DNA from: an uncultured Clostridia bacterium
GTDB taxonomy: Bacteria > Bacillota > Clostridia > Christensenellales > Borkfalkiaceae
Direction of reading: 5' to 3'
DNA length: 64,000 nt
Assembly (NCBI GenBank): GCA_947630115.1
Contig: CANRGG010000002.1
Coordinates: forward strand, 1-64,000
Part shown: piece after piece, positions 25,248-34,751 of the stretch
How the letters are laid out: every line of letters starts with the position of its first letter
Numbering within the stretch: position 1 is the stretch's first letter
The notes under the pieces: model-generated
What the model was told of the DNA's origin: nothing
Databases searched by the model: none
What the model saw: the letters and a program-made list of their open reading frames with translations, nothing else
Made by a program: the position numbers and the translations under genes

Positions 25248-26634
25248 CCTTGACTCTCCCGTAATAGCGGTCGCGTTCCTCCTTCGTGAGCGCCAGCGGA
25301 TCCTTTCCGTCCGCGCGGACGAGCGCTTCGTATTCCGTGTAACGTTTCTGGACTTTCTTGACGGTGTCGGCGAGCGCCGTTTCCGCGTCCGCCCCGACCG
25401 CCCGCGCCAGCCATGCCGCGCTGAACAGCAGATCCCCCAGCTCGGAGGAGATCCTCTCCTTCTCGCCGCTCCGATAGGCTTCGAGGAGCTCCCCGTATTC
25501 CTCCCGGAGCTTTTCCCCGGCAGTCCCGACGTCGGCGGGATCCCAGCCTCCCTTTTCCACCCGCTTGCAGATCTTCTGCGCCCGCAAAAGGGCGGGGAAG
25601 CAGAGCGGCACGTCGTTCACCGCGTCCGAGAACGTCTCCTGCCGCTTTTCCTTCATCTTATTCTTGTCCCAGACCGAGAGCGCCCCGTCCGCCGACGAGG
25701 CCTTGTCGTTCCCGAATACATGGGTATGTCTTGTGATGAGCTTTTCGCAGAGCGCGGAGAGCATGTCCGTCACCGAAAAATTCCCTCGCTCCTCCTCGAT
25801 GAGAGTGTGGAAGAGCGCCTGCATTAAGACGTCGCCCGCCTCCTCGCAGATCTTCTCGGGGTCTTTGCAGTCGATCGCGTCGACGAGCTCGTACGCCTCC
25901 TCGACCGCGTTTTCGCGAATGCTCTCATGGGTCTGCACCCTGTCCCAGGGGCAGCCGTCGGGCGCGCGCAGCCGTTTCAGGATCCCGACCGCGTCCCCGA
26001 AGGAGAACCGCTTTTTTTCAAGCAGGGGAATGTCCTTGATGACAAGCCCCGAAAGGGCGCCGAACCCTTTCCGCCTGTCCGCCTCATAGAGAGGGATATC
26101 CTTCCGGAAAGCGCCGTCGAAGAGGACGGCTTTCGCCTCGTCGCCGAACTCTTCCGCAAGACGAAGTTTGACGTCCGAAACGTTGCCGTCCGTCAGATCG
26201 TAAACGACGAGGGGCAGGGAGAGCGGCAGATCCGGAACGGAAAAAGCGGAGAGGGCGGTATAGTTTCCGCCGATCCCCGCGAGTGCGGCAAAATGCGAAG
26301 CCTTCGACTTTCCGTCGATCAGCTTCGCTCTTCCCTTCAAAAGGAGCTGCGCCGCCGCGTCCTCTGAAGCGCTCCCGTCCGTGCAATAGCAGACCGTTCC
26401 CTCTTTTCCGCACTGCCGCACCGCCCGCGCGATCTTCCCGGCGAGGGCGTCATAGCTACGGCTGTTTTCATAGAAACCGTCGAACGTCTCATAGGCGACG
26501 CCTTCGTCGTCCAAAGAGCGGACGGCGGGAGCCCCGCCCGTGCGGATCAGCACTTTATCCGCGGCTTTCAGCATTTTCAGCGCGTTCGACCCGAGATCGC
26601 CGCGCTCTGCGCCCAAACCCACTACGATGATCAT
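25234..26634 (-). CDS. yabN: Bifunctional tetrapyrrole-methylase-like / MazG nucleotide pyrophosphohydrolase
   Basis: Two-domain protein of the YabN type. Residues 1-210 form a TP-methylase-like domain (MIIVVGLGAERGDLG start). Residues 225-466 form two MazG modules with the metal-binding acids VEEAYELVD and EEAGDVLMQ, then REEYGELLEA and SELGDLLFS. The MazG half hydrolyses non-canonical nucleoside triphosphates. Gene order spoVT-yabM-yabN is conserved with Bacillus subtilis, which supports the symbol. It overlaps the yabM reading frame by 80 nt and dusB by 14 nt. Confidence 0.9.
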   Translation of the reverse strand: MIIVVGLGAERGDLGSNALKMLKAADKVLIRTGGAPAVRSLDDEGVAYETFDGFYENSRSYDALAGKIARAVRQCGKEGTVCYCTDGSASEDAAAQLLLKGRAKLIDGKSKASHFAALAGIGGNYTALSAFSVPDLPLSLPLVVYDLTDGNVSDVKLRLAEEFGDEAKAVLFDGAFRKDIPLYEADRRKGFGALSGLVIKDIPLLEKKRFSFGDAVGILKRLRAPDGCPWDRVQTHESIRENAVEEAYELVDAIDCKDPEKICEEAGDVLMQALFHTLIEEERGNFSVTDMLSALCEKLITRHTHVFGNDKASSADGALSVWDKNKMKEKRQETFSDAVNDVPLCFPALLRAQKICKRVEKGGWDPADVGTAGEKLREEYGELLEAYRSGEKERISSELGDLLFSAAWLARAVGADAETALADTVKKVQKRYTEYEALVRADGKDPLALTKEERDRYYGRVKDENA

Positions 26635-27943
26635 GTTTCCTTCCCCGCTCTTTTTTTACAGTATAATATAAATCGAGAAAAAAAGCAACCAGATAGCAGG
26701 CATTTGCCGCGATTGCCGCCCCGCCGATGGAAAATAGGGGATTTTTTACCAGCGTCCATTGCAGGAAAAATTTGACGCAGACGGCGAGCAACATGGAGAC
26801 GGCCGCCGATCTCGCCCGGCCCATTCCCGTCAGGCAGGACGCGAGCGTTCCCGTCCCCGAGATCGACACCGCCGAGACAGATAAGAGCCGCACCAGCAGC
26901 ACGAGCGTCTCCGTCTCCCCCTCCGAAAGCCGTGGATAGAGGATGGAGACAATCGGTCTTGCGAGGAAAAACAGTCCCAGGGCGCAGGGGACCGCCAAAA
27001 TCAGCGTGAGAAAAAGGGCATACAGGGCGCGGTTTTTGCCCTCCTCATACTCCCCGCGCGCAAAGCAGCCCGAAACGGACGGCACCGTCGCCGCCGCAAG
27101 CCCGCAGCAAGCCGCCGCCGGCAGATTGACGAGCGAGAGCGCACTCCCCGTGAACAGCCCATAGAGGGAGACCGCTTCGGGGGTATAGCCGCTCAAAAGC
27201 CGCACCAAAACGACGCTGTCCGCCGTCTGCGAGAGGGGCAGAAGAGAGGTCGCCGCCATGACGGGAAGCGCTGCAAAGAGCACATCAGTCCCCGTGACCG
27301 GACGCGCCCGCATCAGTCCGCCCCGCCGTTCCCCCTTTGTCCGCACGGCGAGATAAAAGAGAGCAAATATCTCCGAGATCGTCACCGAGAGCAGGCAATA
27401 GCTCACCGCGAGCGCGGGCTCGCCGCGAAATCGCAGGGCGAAGAAAATGCCCGTCCCCGCCTTGACGGTCTGTTCGATGATCTCGGACGCCGCCGTGGGG
27501 AACATGTTGTTCTTGCCCTGAAAATAGCCGCGCAGGACGGCGATGAGCGAGACCAGAAAGACCGCGGGCGCCAGGGCGAGATAGCAGTGCACCAGCCGCT
27601 CGTCCCCCTGCAGACGGCTCATGCGGGGGGCAAGAAAGATCATGAGCGCCGTTCCCGCAAGCCCGAGAAGAGCGAAGATCTTCAGCGCGGTTTTGAGCGT
27701 CCCGGAAGAGTCCCGCCCCCGCGCCTCATCCTGCGCGACAAGGCGCGCGAACGCCGACGGGATCCCCGTCGAGGAAAAGGTGAGCATGAGCAGAAACAGC
27801 GGATACGCCATCTGATACATGCCCATGCCGTAGCCGCCCAGAATGTTGGAGAGCGGAATGCGGTAGCAGGCGCCGATGAGCTTTGCGAGGATCCCCCCGA
27901 GGGAAAGGATCGCCGCGGATTTCAGAAATTTGCCGTGTTTCAT
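26555..27943 (-). CDS. yabM: SpoVB/YabM-type polysaccharide flippase (MATE-like)
   Basis: Multi-pass membrane protein of the MurJ/SpoVB superfamily, thought to move lipid-linked envelope precursors across the membrane. The N-terminus LKSAAILSLGGILAKLIGACYRIPLSNILG is typical, and about a dozen hydrophobic segments follow. The start is ATG 27943 with GGAGG 3 nt upstream; the longer frame adds an unconserved leader. The last 27 residues (Arg-rich) are encoded out of frame over the first 80 nt of yabN, which suggests a lost original stop. Length 462 aa, somewhat shorter than Bacillus YabM. Confidence 0.85.
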   Translation of the reverse strand: MKHGKFLKSAAILSLGGILAKLIGACYRIPLSNILGGYGMGMYQMAYPLFLLMLTFSSTGIPSAFARLVAQDEARGRDSSGTLKTALKIFALLGLAGTALMIFLAPRMSRLQGDERLVHCYLALAPAVFLVSLIAVLRGYFQGKNNMFPTAASEIIEQTVKAGTGIFFALRFRGEPALAVSYCLLSVTISEIFALFYLAVRTKGERRGGLMRARPVTGTDVLFAALPVMAATSLLPLSQTADSVVLVRLLSGYTPEAVSLYGLFTGSALSLVNLPAAACCGLAAATVPSVSGCFARGEYEEGKNRALYALFLTLILAVPCALGLFFLARPIVSILYPRLSEGETETLVLLVRLLSVSAVSISGTGTLASCLTGMGRARSAAVSMLLAVCVKFFLQWTLVKNPLFSIGGAAIAANACYLVAFFLDLYYTVKKERGRKHDHRSGFGRRARRSRVERAENAESRG

Positions 27944-27952
27944 CTTCCTCCG

Positions 27953-27991
27953 AAAAAACGAAAGAGGGCAGATCGACCGTCCTCTTCCGTT
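27953..27991 (-). terminator. Intercistronic terminator or attenuator between spoVT and yabM
   Basis: An 11-bp stem (AACGGAAGAGG with CCTCTTTCGTT, one G-T pair) is followed on the minus strand by TTTTTT. The T-run ends next to the yabM ribosome binding site, so it could tune how much of the spoVT transcript reaches yabM. Confidence 0.6.
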
Positions 27992-28020
27992 TGAAAACAA
28001 ATCAATTTTTTCCCTTTGGA

Positions 28021-28566
28021 TCATTCGAACTGGTTTGCGATGATGTCCGAAGTCAGCCTTGCGAGCTTGACCGCCGAAGCCTCCATGATCGCCCCCTCGT
28101 CGGTAGAGAGGAGCACGACCGCGCCGAGGCAGTCTCCCCCCGCCACTACGGGCACGATGACCTGCGCCGTGACGGTAAGGTCCGAGTCGTTCGCGATGGG
28201 CAGGATGTCGCCGCCCTCCGCCTTGTTCGCAAGATAGCTGCGCCGCGAGAGCATGACCTCCGTCATCTTGTCCGAGACGTTCTTTCCCGCAAGCGATTTT
28301 TTACCCTGTCCGCTCGCCTGCAAAACGCCGTCCGTATCGCAGATCACGGCGAGATAGCCGCTCTGTTCGTTGAGAGACTTCGCCGTTCCCTTGGCAAACT
28401 GTTCAATGCTTGCGATCGGCGAATATTTTTTGAGCATGAGTTCGTCGCGCTCGGTAAAGAGCTCGAGCGGATCTCCCTCGCGAATGCGCAGCGTTCTTCT
28501 TATTTCCTTGGGAATGACGACCCGTCCCAGCTCGTCGATTCTCCTCACGATCCCCGTTGCCTTCAT
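28021..28566 (-). CDS. spoVT: Stage V sporulation protein T-like regulator
   Basis: Transcription factor with an N-terminal AbrB domain (GIVRRIDELGRVVIPKEIRR, residues 4-23) and a C-terminal GAF-like domain (about 55-178). In Bacillus it modulates late forespore genes. The length of 181 aa matches the family. GGAGG is 6 nt before the ATG; the frame extends upstream through the repeat element but that part is not conserved. I found no convincing SigG promoter; CATATTGA about 20 nt upstream is only a weak match to a SigG -10. Confidence 0.92.
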   Translation of the reverse strand: MKATGIVRRIDELGRVVIPKEIRRTLRIREGDPLELFTERDELMLKKYSPIASIEQFAKGTAKSLNEQSGYLAVICDTDGVLQASGQGKKSLAGKNVSDKMTEVMLSRRSYLANKAEGGDILPIANDSDLTVTAQVIVPVVAGGDCLGAVVLLSTDEGAIMEASAVKLARLTSDIIANQFE

Positions 28567-28634
28567 AAAAAACCTCCGTATACTTTCAATATGCTCGATG
28601 AGAAGGAAAATTATTTCAAATGCAACAAAATATT

Positions 28635-28861
28635 TCACGGACTTTCTTTTCTTTGCAAAGAAAGTCCGTGAGGAGTTGGGTTTGTTGATTTCATGAAACC
28701 TTCGTCGCCCGCCTCTTTGTTTGCCTTGCCAAACAATCTGCGTGCGGTGGCGCGCCAATAGGGGCGTGCAGCGGAAAAGTGTGATTTTCCTCGCACCATT
28801 GGAATTATAATAACGGGGTTAAGCACAAGGAGCTGTAATTTCTTTGCGAAGAAAAGAAATT
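28635..28861 (-). repeat. Structured repeat element, copy 2 (between uvrA and spoVT)
   Basis: The 120-nt core (28681-28800) reads on the minus strand and is about 90% identical to copy 1. It is again bracketed by hairpins: an almost continuous 15-bp stem TCACGGACTTTCTTT/AAAGAAAGTCCGTGA (28635-28671) on one side and AATTTCTTT/AAAGAAATT (28837-28861) on the other. These stems share no sequence with those of copy 1 apart from CTTTGC/GCAAAG-like tips, but occupy the same places. The element follows uvrA and could act as its terminator. Confidence 0.75.
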
Positions 28862-28876
28862 CGTGAAAAAAAGATT

Positions 28877-31693
28877 TTAACTCAGTATTCTTTTTAAGAA
28901 CTGTCCCGTGTAACTGTTCGGGCAATTCGCAACATCCTCGGGGGTGCCGGTCGCCAAGATCGTTCCGCCGCCGTCGCCCCCCTCGGGGCCCAGGTCGATG
29001 ATCCAATCGGCAACTTTGATCACGTCGAGATTGTGCTCGATGACAAGGACGGTGTTGCCGCCGTCGCGGAGCCGCAGCAGGATCTTCACGAGTTTGTCGA
29101 CGTCATAGCTCGAAAGCCCCGTCGTCGGCTCGTCGAGAATGTAGACCGTCCTCCCCGTCGAACGCTTGGAGAGCTCGGTCGCGAGCTTGACCCGCTGCGC
29201 CTCGCCCCCCGAAAGGGTAGTGGAGCTCTGCCCCAGCTTGATATAGCCGAGCCCGACTTCGTTCAACGTCTCGATCTTATGCGCGATCGCGGGAACGGGA
29301 CGGAAAAATTCGCAGGCTTCCTCCACCGTCATGTCAAGCACGTCCGAGATCGTCTTTCCCTTATAGCGGACCTCGAGCGTCTCGCGGTTGTACCGCTTGC
29401 CGCCGCAGACTTCGCAGGGGACGTAGACGTCGGGCAAAAAGTGCATTTCGATCTTCATAATGCCGTCGCCCTGGCAGTTCTCGCACCGGCCGCCCGCGAC
29501 GTTGAAAGAGAACCGTCCGGACTTGAACCCGAGCGCCTTTGCGTCGGGCGTGGCGGCGAACAGCTCGCGGATCGCCGTGAATACTCCCGTGTAGGTCGCG
29601 GGATTGCTCCGCGGCGTCCTCCCGATGGGCGATTGGTCGATCGCGATCACTTTGTCGAAATGTTCGAGCCCCGAAAAGCCCCCACTTTTCCCGAGCGGCA
29701 GCCTCGCCCCGCCCAGATTGTTGGAGAGAATGGGCAGAACGATCTCGCCGACGAGCGAGCTCTTCCCCGAGCCGCTCACCCCCGTGACGACGGTCAGAAG
29801 CCCCGCGGGAAGTTCCGCCGTAAAGCCTTTCAGATTGTTCTGGCGGCAATCTTCGATTTTGAGCCACCGTCCGTCCGGTCTTTTTCGCACCGCGGGGACC
29901 TCGATCTTCCGCCGCCCCGCCAGATAGTCCCCCGTGATGGAGCGCGGCTCGTCCATGATGTCCTGAAGGCTCCCGCAGGCGACGATCTCTCCGCCGTGGA
30001 CGCCCGCCTTGGGCCCCACGTCCACGAGATAGTCGGCGGCGCGCATGGTGTCCTCGTCATGTTCGACGACGATGAGGGTATTCCCGAGATCGCGCAGCCC
30101 CTTGAGGGAAGCGAGCAGCTTTTCGTTGTCGCGCTGGTGCAGCCCGATGCTCGGCTCGTCCAAAATATATAAAACGCCCGAGAGCGCGCTGCCGATCTGC
30201 GTCGCCAGACGAATGCGCTGACTCTCTCCGCCCGAAAGGGTGGACGCGCTCCTCGACAGGGTGAGATAGTCGAGCCCCACCCCGACGAGAAAGCCGATTC
30301 GGCTTCGGATCTCCTTCAAGACGACGTCCGCGATCTTGTGCTGGGTCGGCGTGAGCGGGATCCCGTCCAGAAATTCCGCGATCTCACCGACGGGCATTTC
30401 GCAGACTTCGGCAATGTTTTTCCCCCCGACGGTGACGGCGAGCGCCTCCTTTTTGAGCCGCTTCCCCTTGCAGACGGGACAGTCCGACGTGCGCATATAC
30501 CGCTCGATGTCCCAGCGCACCCCGTCCGAAGTCGTCTGCCCGTACCGCCGCTCCAGATTGTTGACAAAGCCCTCCCAGGCGCTCTTATAGGCGGAGCGGA
30601 AGGAACGGGTCTCATAGACGAGATCGACCTTTTCGCCGCCGTTGCCGAACATCAAAAGATCGTAGACCCCTGCGGGCAGATCTTTGACGGGCACGTCGAG
30701 GGAAAAGCCGTAATGCTTCGAGAGCGCCGCAAGATACATCTGGGTAACGGAGGAAGAGTCGAGGTTCCAGCCGCTGATCCGGATCGCCCCCTCGCGGAGG
30801 GTCTTGCTCTTGTCGGGGCAGATGAGGTCGGGATCCACCTTCTGGCGGAAACCGAGCCCCGAGCATTCGGGGCAGGCGCCCCAGACGGTGTTGAACGAAA
30901 AAAGCCGCGGCTCGATCTCCTCGATCGAAATGCCGCAGTCGGGACAGGAATAGCGGGAAGAATAGAGGGTCTCCTCCCCTCCGCAGTCGATGACGACGAG
31001 CCCGTCCGCAAGTTTCAGGGCGATCTCGAGGCTCTCGGTGAGCCGCTTCAAGATCCCCTCCTTGACGACAAGACGGTCGACGACGACCGAAATGTTGTGC
31101 TTGACGTTCTTTTCGAGGCGGATCTCCTCCTGCAAATCGTAGACGATCCCGTCGATCTTGACCCGCGCATAGCCGCTCTTGCGGAAGGAGGCGAGCTCCT
31201 TGGAATATTCCCCCTTTCTGCCGCGCACGACGGGGGCGCTCACAAGGATCTTTGAGCCCGCAGGAAGCTCCATCACCTTATCCGCGATCTCGTCCACCGT
31301 CTGGCGGCGGATCTCCCTGCCGCAGTTGGGGCAATGGGGCACGCCCGTCCGCGCAAAGAGCAGACGGAGATAGTCGTAGATCTCCGTCACGGTGCCCACC
31401 GTCGAGCGGGGGTTATGGCTCGTCGTCTTTTGGTCGATCGAAATGGCGGGCGACAGCCCTTCGATGAATTCGACGTCCGGCTTTTCCATCATGCCCAGAA
31501 ATTGCCGCGCATAGGAAGAGAGACTCTCCATATAGCGGCGCTGCCCCTCGGCAAAGATGGTATCGAAGGCGAGCGTGGATTTTCCCGAGCCGCTCACTCC
31601 CGTAAAGACGGTGAGCGAACCGCGCGGAATGTGCACGTCGACGTTTTTCAGGTTGTTGGCTTTCGCCCCTTTGACGAAAATTTCCTCTTTCAT
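28877..31693 (-). CDS. uvrA: Excinuclease ABC subunit A
   Basis: DNA damage recognition ATPase of nucleotide excision repair. It has two ABC cassettes, each with Walker A (GVSGSGKS twice) and signatures LSGGESQRIRLA and LSGGEAQRVKLA. Two zinc modules are visible: CPDCG...CPEC and CENC...CEVC; an extra CPNC pair lies in the first half. The 938-aa length is standard. The ATG at 31693 overlaps the stop of the upstream HAD gene (ATGA), which fixes the start. The HAD gene separates it from uvrB on the same transcript. Confidence 0.97.
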   Translation of the reverse strand: MKEEIFVKGAKANNLKNVDVHIPRGSLTVFTGVSGSGKSTLAFDTIFAEGQRRYMESLSSYARQFLGMMEKPDVEFIEGLSPAISIDQKTTSHNPRSTVGTVTEIYDYLRLLFARTGVPHCPNCGREIRRQTVDEIADKVMELPAGSKILVSAPVVRGRKGEYSKELASFRKSGYARVKIDGIVYDLQEEIRLEKNVKHNISVVVDRLVVKEGILKRLTESLEIALKLADGLVVIDCGGEETLYSSRYSCPDCGISIEEIEPRLFSFNTVWGACPECSGLGFRQKVDPDLICPDKSKTLREGAIRISGWNLDSSSVTQMYLAALSKHYGFSLDVPVKDLPAGVYDLLMFGNGGEKVDLVYETRSFRSAYKSAWEGFVNNLERRYGQTTSDGVRWDIERYMRTSDCPVCKGKRLKKEALAVTVGGKNIAEVCEMPVGEIAEFLDGIPLTPTQHKIADVVLKEIRSRIGFLVGVGLDYLTLSRSASTLSGGESQRIRLATQIGSALSGVLYILDEPSIGLHQRDNEKLLASLKGLRDLGNTLIVVEHDEDTMRAADYLVDVGPKAGVHGGEIVACGSLQDIMDEPRSITGDYLAGRRKIEVPAVRKRPDGRWLKIEDCRQNNLKGFTAELPAGLLTVVTGVSGSGKSSLVGEIVLPILSNNLGGARLPLGKSGGFSGLEHFDKVIAIDQSPIGRTPRSNPATYTGVFTAIRELFAATPDAKALGFKSGRFSFNVAGGRCENCQGDGIMKIEMHFLPDVYVPCEVCGGKRYNRETLEVRYKGKTISDVLDMTVEEACEFFRPVPAIAHKIETLNEVGLGYIKLGQSSTTLSGGEAQRVKLATELSKRSTGRTVYILDEPTTGLSSYDVDKLVKILLRLRDGGNTVLVIEHNLDVIKVADWIIDLGPEGGDGGGTILATGTPEDVANCPNSYTGQFLKRILS

Positions 31694-32304
31694 GTTCTTT
31701 TTTCCGTTTCCGCTTCGCCAAGGCCTGCAAAAATGCTCCTTGCCGCCGCGTCGATCTGTCTCCAATTTGTCCCCCCGAAGCGGATCTCATGCGCGCGCTC
31801 CGCGTTGTGCCGCCCGATCATGAGGATCGCCGCGACCTTCCGTCTCTGCGCGCCCAGACAGGCGTCGGGATCGTCGTCCACGAGGAGGGAAATGCCGTTT
31901 TCGGCGCAGTATGCCCCCTTGCCGGAAAGCGGGATCTCTGCCGCGATCTCATCGTAGGGGATATGCCGTTTTTCCAGCCAATCGCGGCTGACGCGCTCGG
32001 GATTGTTGAACCATTCGCTCCTTCTCGAAGTGAGGACGACGATCTTGTGCCCCATCGCCCGCCACTTTTCGAGGGTCTCCTTCGCCCCCTTCCTCGCCTC
32101 CGCGTCGGTATAGAGCACGAGTCCGCCCTCTTCCCGGATAAAATGCAGAACGTCCTCCTCGGTCCAATCGAAGATGTCGAGAAGTTTGTTGGACGCCGGA
32201 TCGACGGTGCGGAAGGGAAGCCCCTTGCGCTCGATATAAGCGCCCGCAAGCTCCAGCCGACGGACGACGTTCAAAGTGTCGTCGATATCCACCGCGATCT
32301 TCAT
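31690..32304 (-). CDS. HAD-superfamily 5'-nucleotidase-like phosphatase, 204 aa
   Basis: Motif I DIDDTLN (residues 6-12), motif II VVLTSRRSEW and a terminal motif LLVDDDPDA are those of HAD phosphatases related to the cytosolic 5'(3')-deoxynucleotidases. It probably dephosphorylates a nucleotide or a small sugar phosphate. The ATG at 32304 has AGGAG 8 nt upstream; a GTG at 32313 abuts that site and is less likely. It lies between uvrB and uvrA with short gaps, so it should be co-induced with the excinuclease genes. Confidence 0.8.
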   Translation of the reverse strand: MKIAVDIDDTLNVVRRLELAGAYIERKGLPFRTVDPASNKLLDIFDWTEEDVLHFIREEGGLVLYTDAEARKGAKETLEKWRAMGHKIVVLTSRRSEWFNNPERVSRDWLEKRHIPYDEIAAEIPLSGKGAYCAENGISLLVDDDPDACLGAQRRKVAAILMIGRHNAERAHEIRFGGTNWRQIDAAARSIFAGLGEAETEKRT

Positions 32305-32344
32305 CTTTTCCACTCCTTTTTCCTTTGTTTCCGAACTTTTTCGT

Positions 32345-34309
32345 TCAATTCTTCCGCATTCGCTTTCTGAGTTCGTTGATCGTCTCCCGGATCTCGATCG
32401 CCCGCTCGAAATCGAGCTGCGCCGAAGCGACCTTCATGAGCGCTTTGAGTTTTTCGATCTCCTCCGGAATATCTTGGAGCTTGACGCTGCCCGCCTTTTT
32501 GGATTTGTCCGTGATGACAAGCGAAGATCTGATCTCCTTGACGATCGTTTTCGGGACGATCCCGTGCGCCTCGTTGTATGCCTGTTGGATCGCGCGGCGG
32601 CGGTTGGTCTCCCCGATCGCCCGCTCCATGCTGCCCGTCATCTCGTCCGCATACATGACGACCCGTCCTTCGGCATTGCGGGCAGCTCTGCCAATCGTCT
32701 GCACGAGGGACGTCTCGCTCCGCAAAAATCCCTCCTTGTCGGCGTCGAGAATGGCGACGAGCCGGACCTCGGGAAGATCCAGCCCCTCGCGCAGGAGGTT
32801 GATCCCGCAGAGCACGTCGAACTCGCCCGAGCGCAGCCCGTTCACGATGTCGATCCGCTCGAGGGTGTCGATATCCGAGTGCATATAGCGCACTTTGACA
32901 CCGTTTTCCTTCAAATAATCGGTGAGAGACTCCGCCATGCGCTTCGTGAGCGTCGTCACAAGCACCCTGCCCCCCGCCCCGGTGACGGTGCGGATCTCGG
33001 AGAGCAAATCGTCGATCTGTCCCTTGGTCGGCTTGACCGTGACGGGCGGATCCAGCAGCCCGGTCGGGCGGATGAGCTGTTCGACGACCTGCCCCGCCTG
33101 TCCGAGTTCGTACGGCGCGGGCGTCGCCGAGACGCAGATGAGCTGCGGCACCCGCTCGTCGAACTCCTCGAAGGTGAGCGGACGGTTGTCAAATGCTGAA
33201 TGCATCCGGAACCCGTACTCGACGAGGTTGGTCTTTCTCGCAAGATCGCCGTTGTACATCGCGCGGATCTGCGGGATCGTCATATGACTCTCGTCGATAA
33301 AGACGAGAAAATTTTCGGGAAAATAGTCGAGCAGCGTGAAGGAGGGCTGCCCCGGCGCCCGGCCGTCGAAATAGCGGGAATAGTTCTCGATTCCCGAACA
33401 ATATCCGATTTCGCGCATCATTTCAAGGTCGTGCTCCGTCCGCTGCCGGAGCCGCTGCGCTTCCAGGAGCTTTCCCGCGTCCTCGAACGCCTTCACTTCG
33501 CCGTCCAGATCCTGTTCGATCATGGAAAGGGCAATGGCGAGCCGCTCGCTGCCCACGGCATAGTGGCTGGCAGGAAAGATGACGGCATGTTTGAGGCTCG
33601 AGACGACTTTGCCCGTCACGACGTCCTCTTCGCCGATCGAGTCGATCTCGTCGCCGAAAAACTCGACGCGGATCGCCACTTCCGAGTTGCTTGCGGGGAA
33701 GATCTCCACAACGTCTCCGCGGACCCGGAAGGTCGAACGCTTGAAATCCATGTCGTTCCGCGCGTAGTGGATCTCGACCAGGCGGCGCAGAAGTTCGTCG
33801 CGCTCCATCGCCTGCCCGGGACGCATGGAGATCCCGAGACGGAAAAATTCTTCGGGCGCGCCGAGCCCATAAATACAGGAAACGGAGGAGACGACGATCA
33901 CGTCGTCCCGCTCGCCGAGCGAACAGGTCGCGGCGTTCCGGAGCTTGTCGATCTCGTCGTTCATCGAAAGATCTTTTTCAATATAAGTATCCGTCGCGGG
34001 GATATAGCTCTCGGGCTGGTAATAGTCATAATAGGAGACGAAATATTCCACCCGATTCTCGGGGAAAAATTCGCGGAATTCGTTGCAAAGCTGCGCGGCG
34101 AGCGTCTTGTTGTGCGCAATGACGAGCGTGGGCCGGCCGACGTTTTTTATGACGTTCGCCATCGTGAACGTCTTGCCGCTGCCCGTCACCCCGACGAGCA
34201 CCTGCGTGCGGATCCCGTCCAGAACGCCCTCGGTGAGTTTCTCGATCGCCTCGGGCTGGTCGCCCGTCGGTTCAAAGGGGGCTTTCAGTTGAAACTCGAA
34301 ATGCTCCAC
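32345..34309 (-). CDS. uvrB: Excinuclease ABC subunit B
   Basis: DNA-loading helicase-like subunit of UvrABC. Walker [10 protein letters not shown], the beta-hairpin region [21 protein letters not shown], helicase motifs ([24 protein letters not shown]) and the C-terminal UVR coiled-coil ([18 protein letters not shown]) are all present. Length 654 aa. The start is a GTG with GGAG 5 nt upstream. It is the first gene of the uvrB-HAD-uvrA unit. Confidence 0.97.
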   Translation of the reverse strand: MEHFEFQLKAPFEPTGDQPEAIEKLTEGVLDGIRTQVLVGVTGSGKTFTMANVIKNVGRPTLVIAHNKTLAAQLCNEFREFFPENRVEYFVSYYDYYQPESYIPATDTYIEKDLSMNDEIDKLRNAATCSLGERDDVIVVSSVSCIYGLGAPEEFFRLGISMRPGQAMERDELLRRLVEIHYARNDMDFKRSTFRVRGDVVEIFPASNSEVAIRVEFFGDEIDSIGEEDVVTGKVVSSLKHAVIFPASHYAVGSERLAIALSMIEQDLDGEVKAFEDAGKLLEAQRLRQRTEHDLEMMREIGYCSGIENYSRYFDGRAPGQPSFTLLDYFPENFLVFIDESHMTIPQIRAMYNGDLARKTNLVEYGFRMHSAFDNRPLTFEEFDERVPQLICVSATPAPYELGQAGQVVEQLIRPTGLLDPPVTVKPTKGQIDDLLSEIRTVTGAGGRVLVTTLTKRMAESLTDYLKENGVKVRYMHSDIDTLERIDIVNGLRSGEFDVLCGINLLREGLDLPEVRLVAILDADKEGFLRSETSLVQTIGRAARNAEGRVVMYADEMTGSMERAIGETNRRRAIQQAYNEAHGIVPKTIVKEIRSSLVITDKSKKAGSVKLQDIPEEIEKLKALMKVASAQLDFERAIEIRETINELRKRMRKN

Positions 34310-34330
34310 CGCCTCTCCTTTTTGTAAGAT

Positions 34331-34342
34331 AAACGTATGTTT
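34331..34342. promoter_or_regulatory. LexA/DinR-like box at the uvrB promoter
   Basis: AAAC-GTAT-GTTT, a perfect inverted repeat just downstream of the uvrB -10 box. It matches the Gram-positive SOS pattern (GAAC-N4-GTTC) except that the outer G and C are A and T. uvrBA is a known SOS target in Bacillus. Confidence 0.55.
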
Positions 34343-34344
34343 TT

Positions 34345-34373
34345 ATTATAGACAAACCCAAGCGGATTGTCAA
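34345..34373 (-). promoter_or_regulatory. Consensus SigA promoter of uvrB
   Basis: TTGACA (34368-34373), 17-nt spacer, TATAAT (34345-34350) on the minus strand. Confidence 0.85.
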
Positions 34374-34379
34374 GGAAAA

Positions 34380-34751
34380 TCAAGAAAAAATCGCGCGGAG
34401 CAAAAGCCCCACGAGAAAGGTGACGACCGCGCCGAGCGCGGCGATCGCAAAGCGGAAGAGGATCGAGCGCTTTCTCTGCGCGTTCTGCCTTCTGTATGAG
34501 AGCCCCGCCTCCCGCATTTGGATGACGTAGACGGGCTCGCCCTTGCGCTCCGACTCGATGACGTCGAAATAGCCGTCGAGGGCAAGGCTGCGCAGAAGTC
34601 TCCCGATCGCCGCCTCGTCGAATTTTTCCCGGGAGGGGAGCGCCGCGCCGAGCTCGCAGGGGGAGAGCAGGAACCGTTCCTTGCCGCCGCTCAGTTCATA
34701 GACGGCGTTCATCACCTCGTTTTCCCGTCTGTTGAGCCGATCGCTGATCAT
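34380..34751 (-). CDS. Membrane-tethered winged-helix-like protein B, 123 aa
   Basis: The N-terminal about 85 residues look like a small winged helix (helices around RRENEVMNAVYELSG and AAIGRLLRSLALDGYFDV, then a beta wing). A basic stretch (RRQNAQRKR) and one hydrophobic C-terminal helix (FAIAALGAVVTFLVGLLL) follow. It has the same layout as the gene just upstream but little sequence identity. Its ATG overlaps that gene's stop (ATGA), so the pair is co-translated. Function unknown; the shape suggests a membrane-anchored regulator or adaptor. Confidence 0.75.
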   Translation of the reverse strand: MISDRLNRRENEVMNAVYELSGGKERFLLSPCELGAALPSREKFDEAAIGRLLRSLALDGYFDVIESERKGEPVYVIQMREAGLSYRRQNAQRKRSILFRFAIAALGAVVTFLVGLLLRAIFS

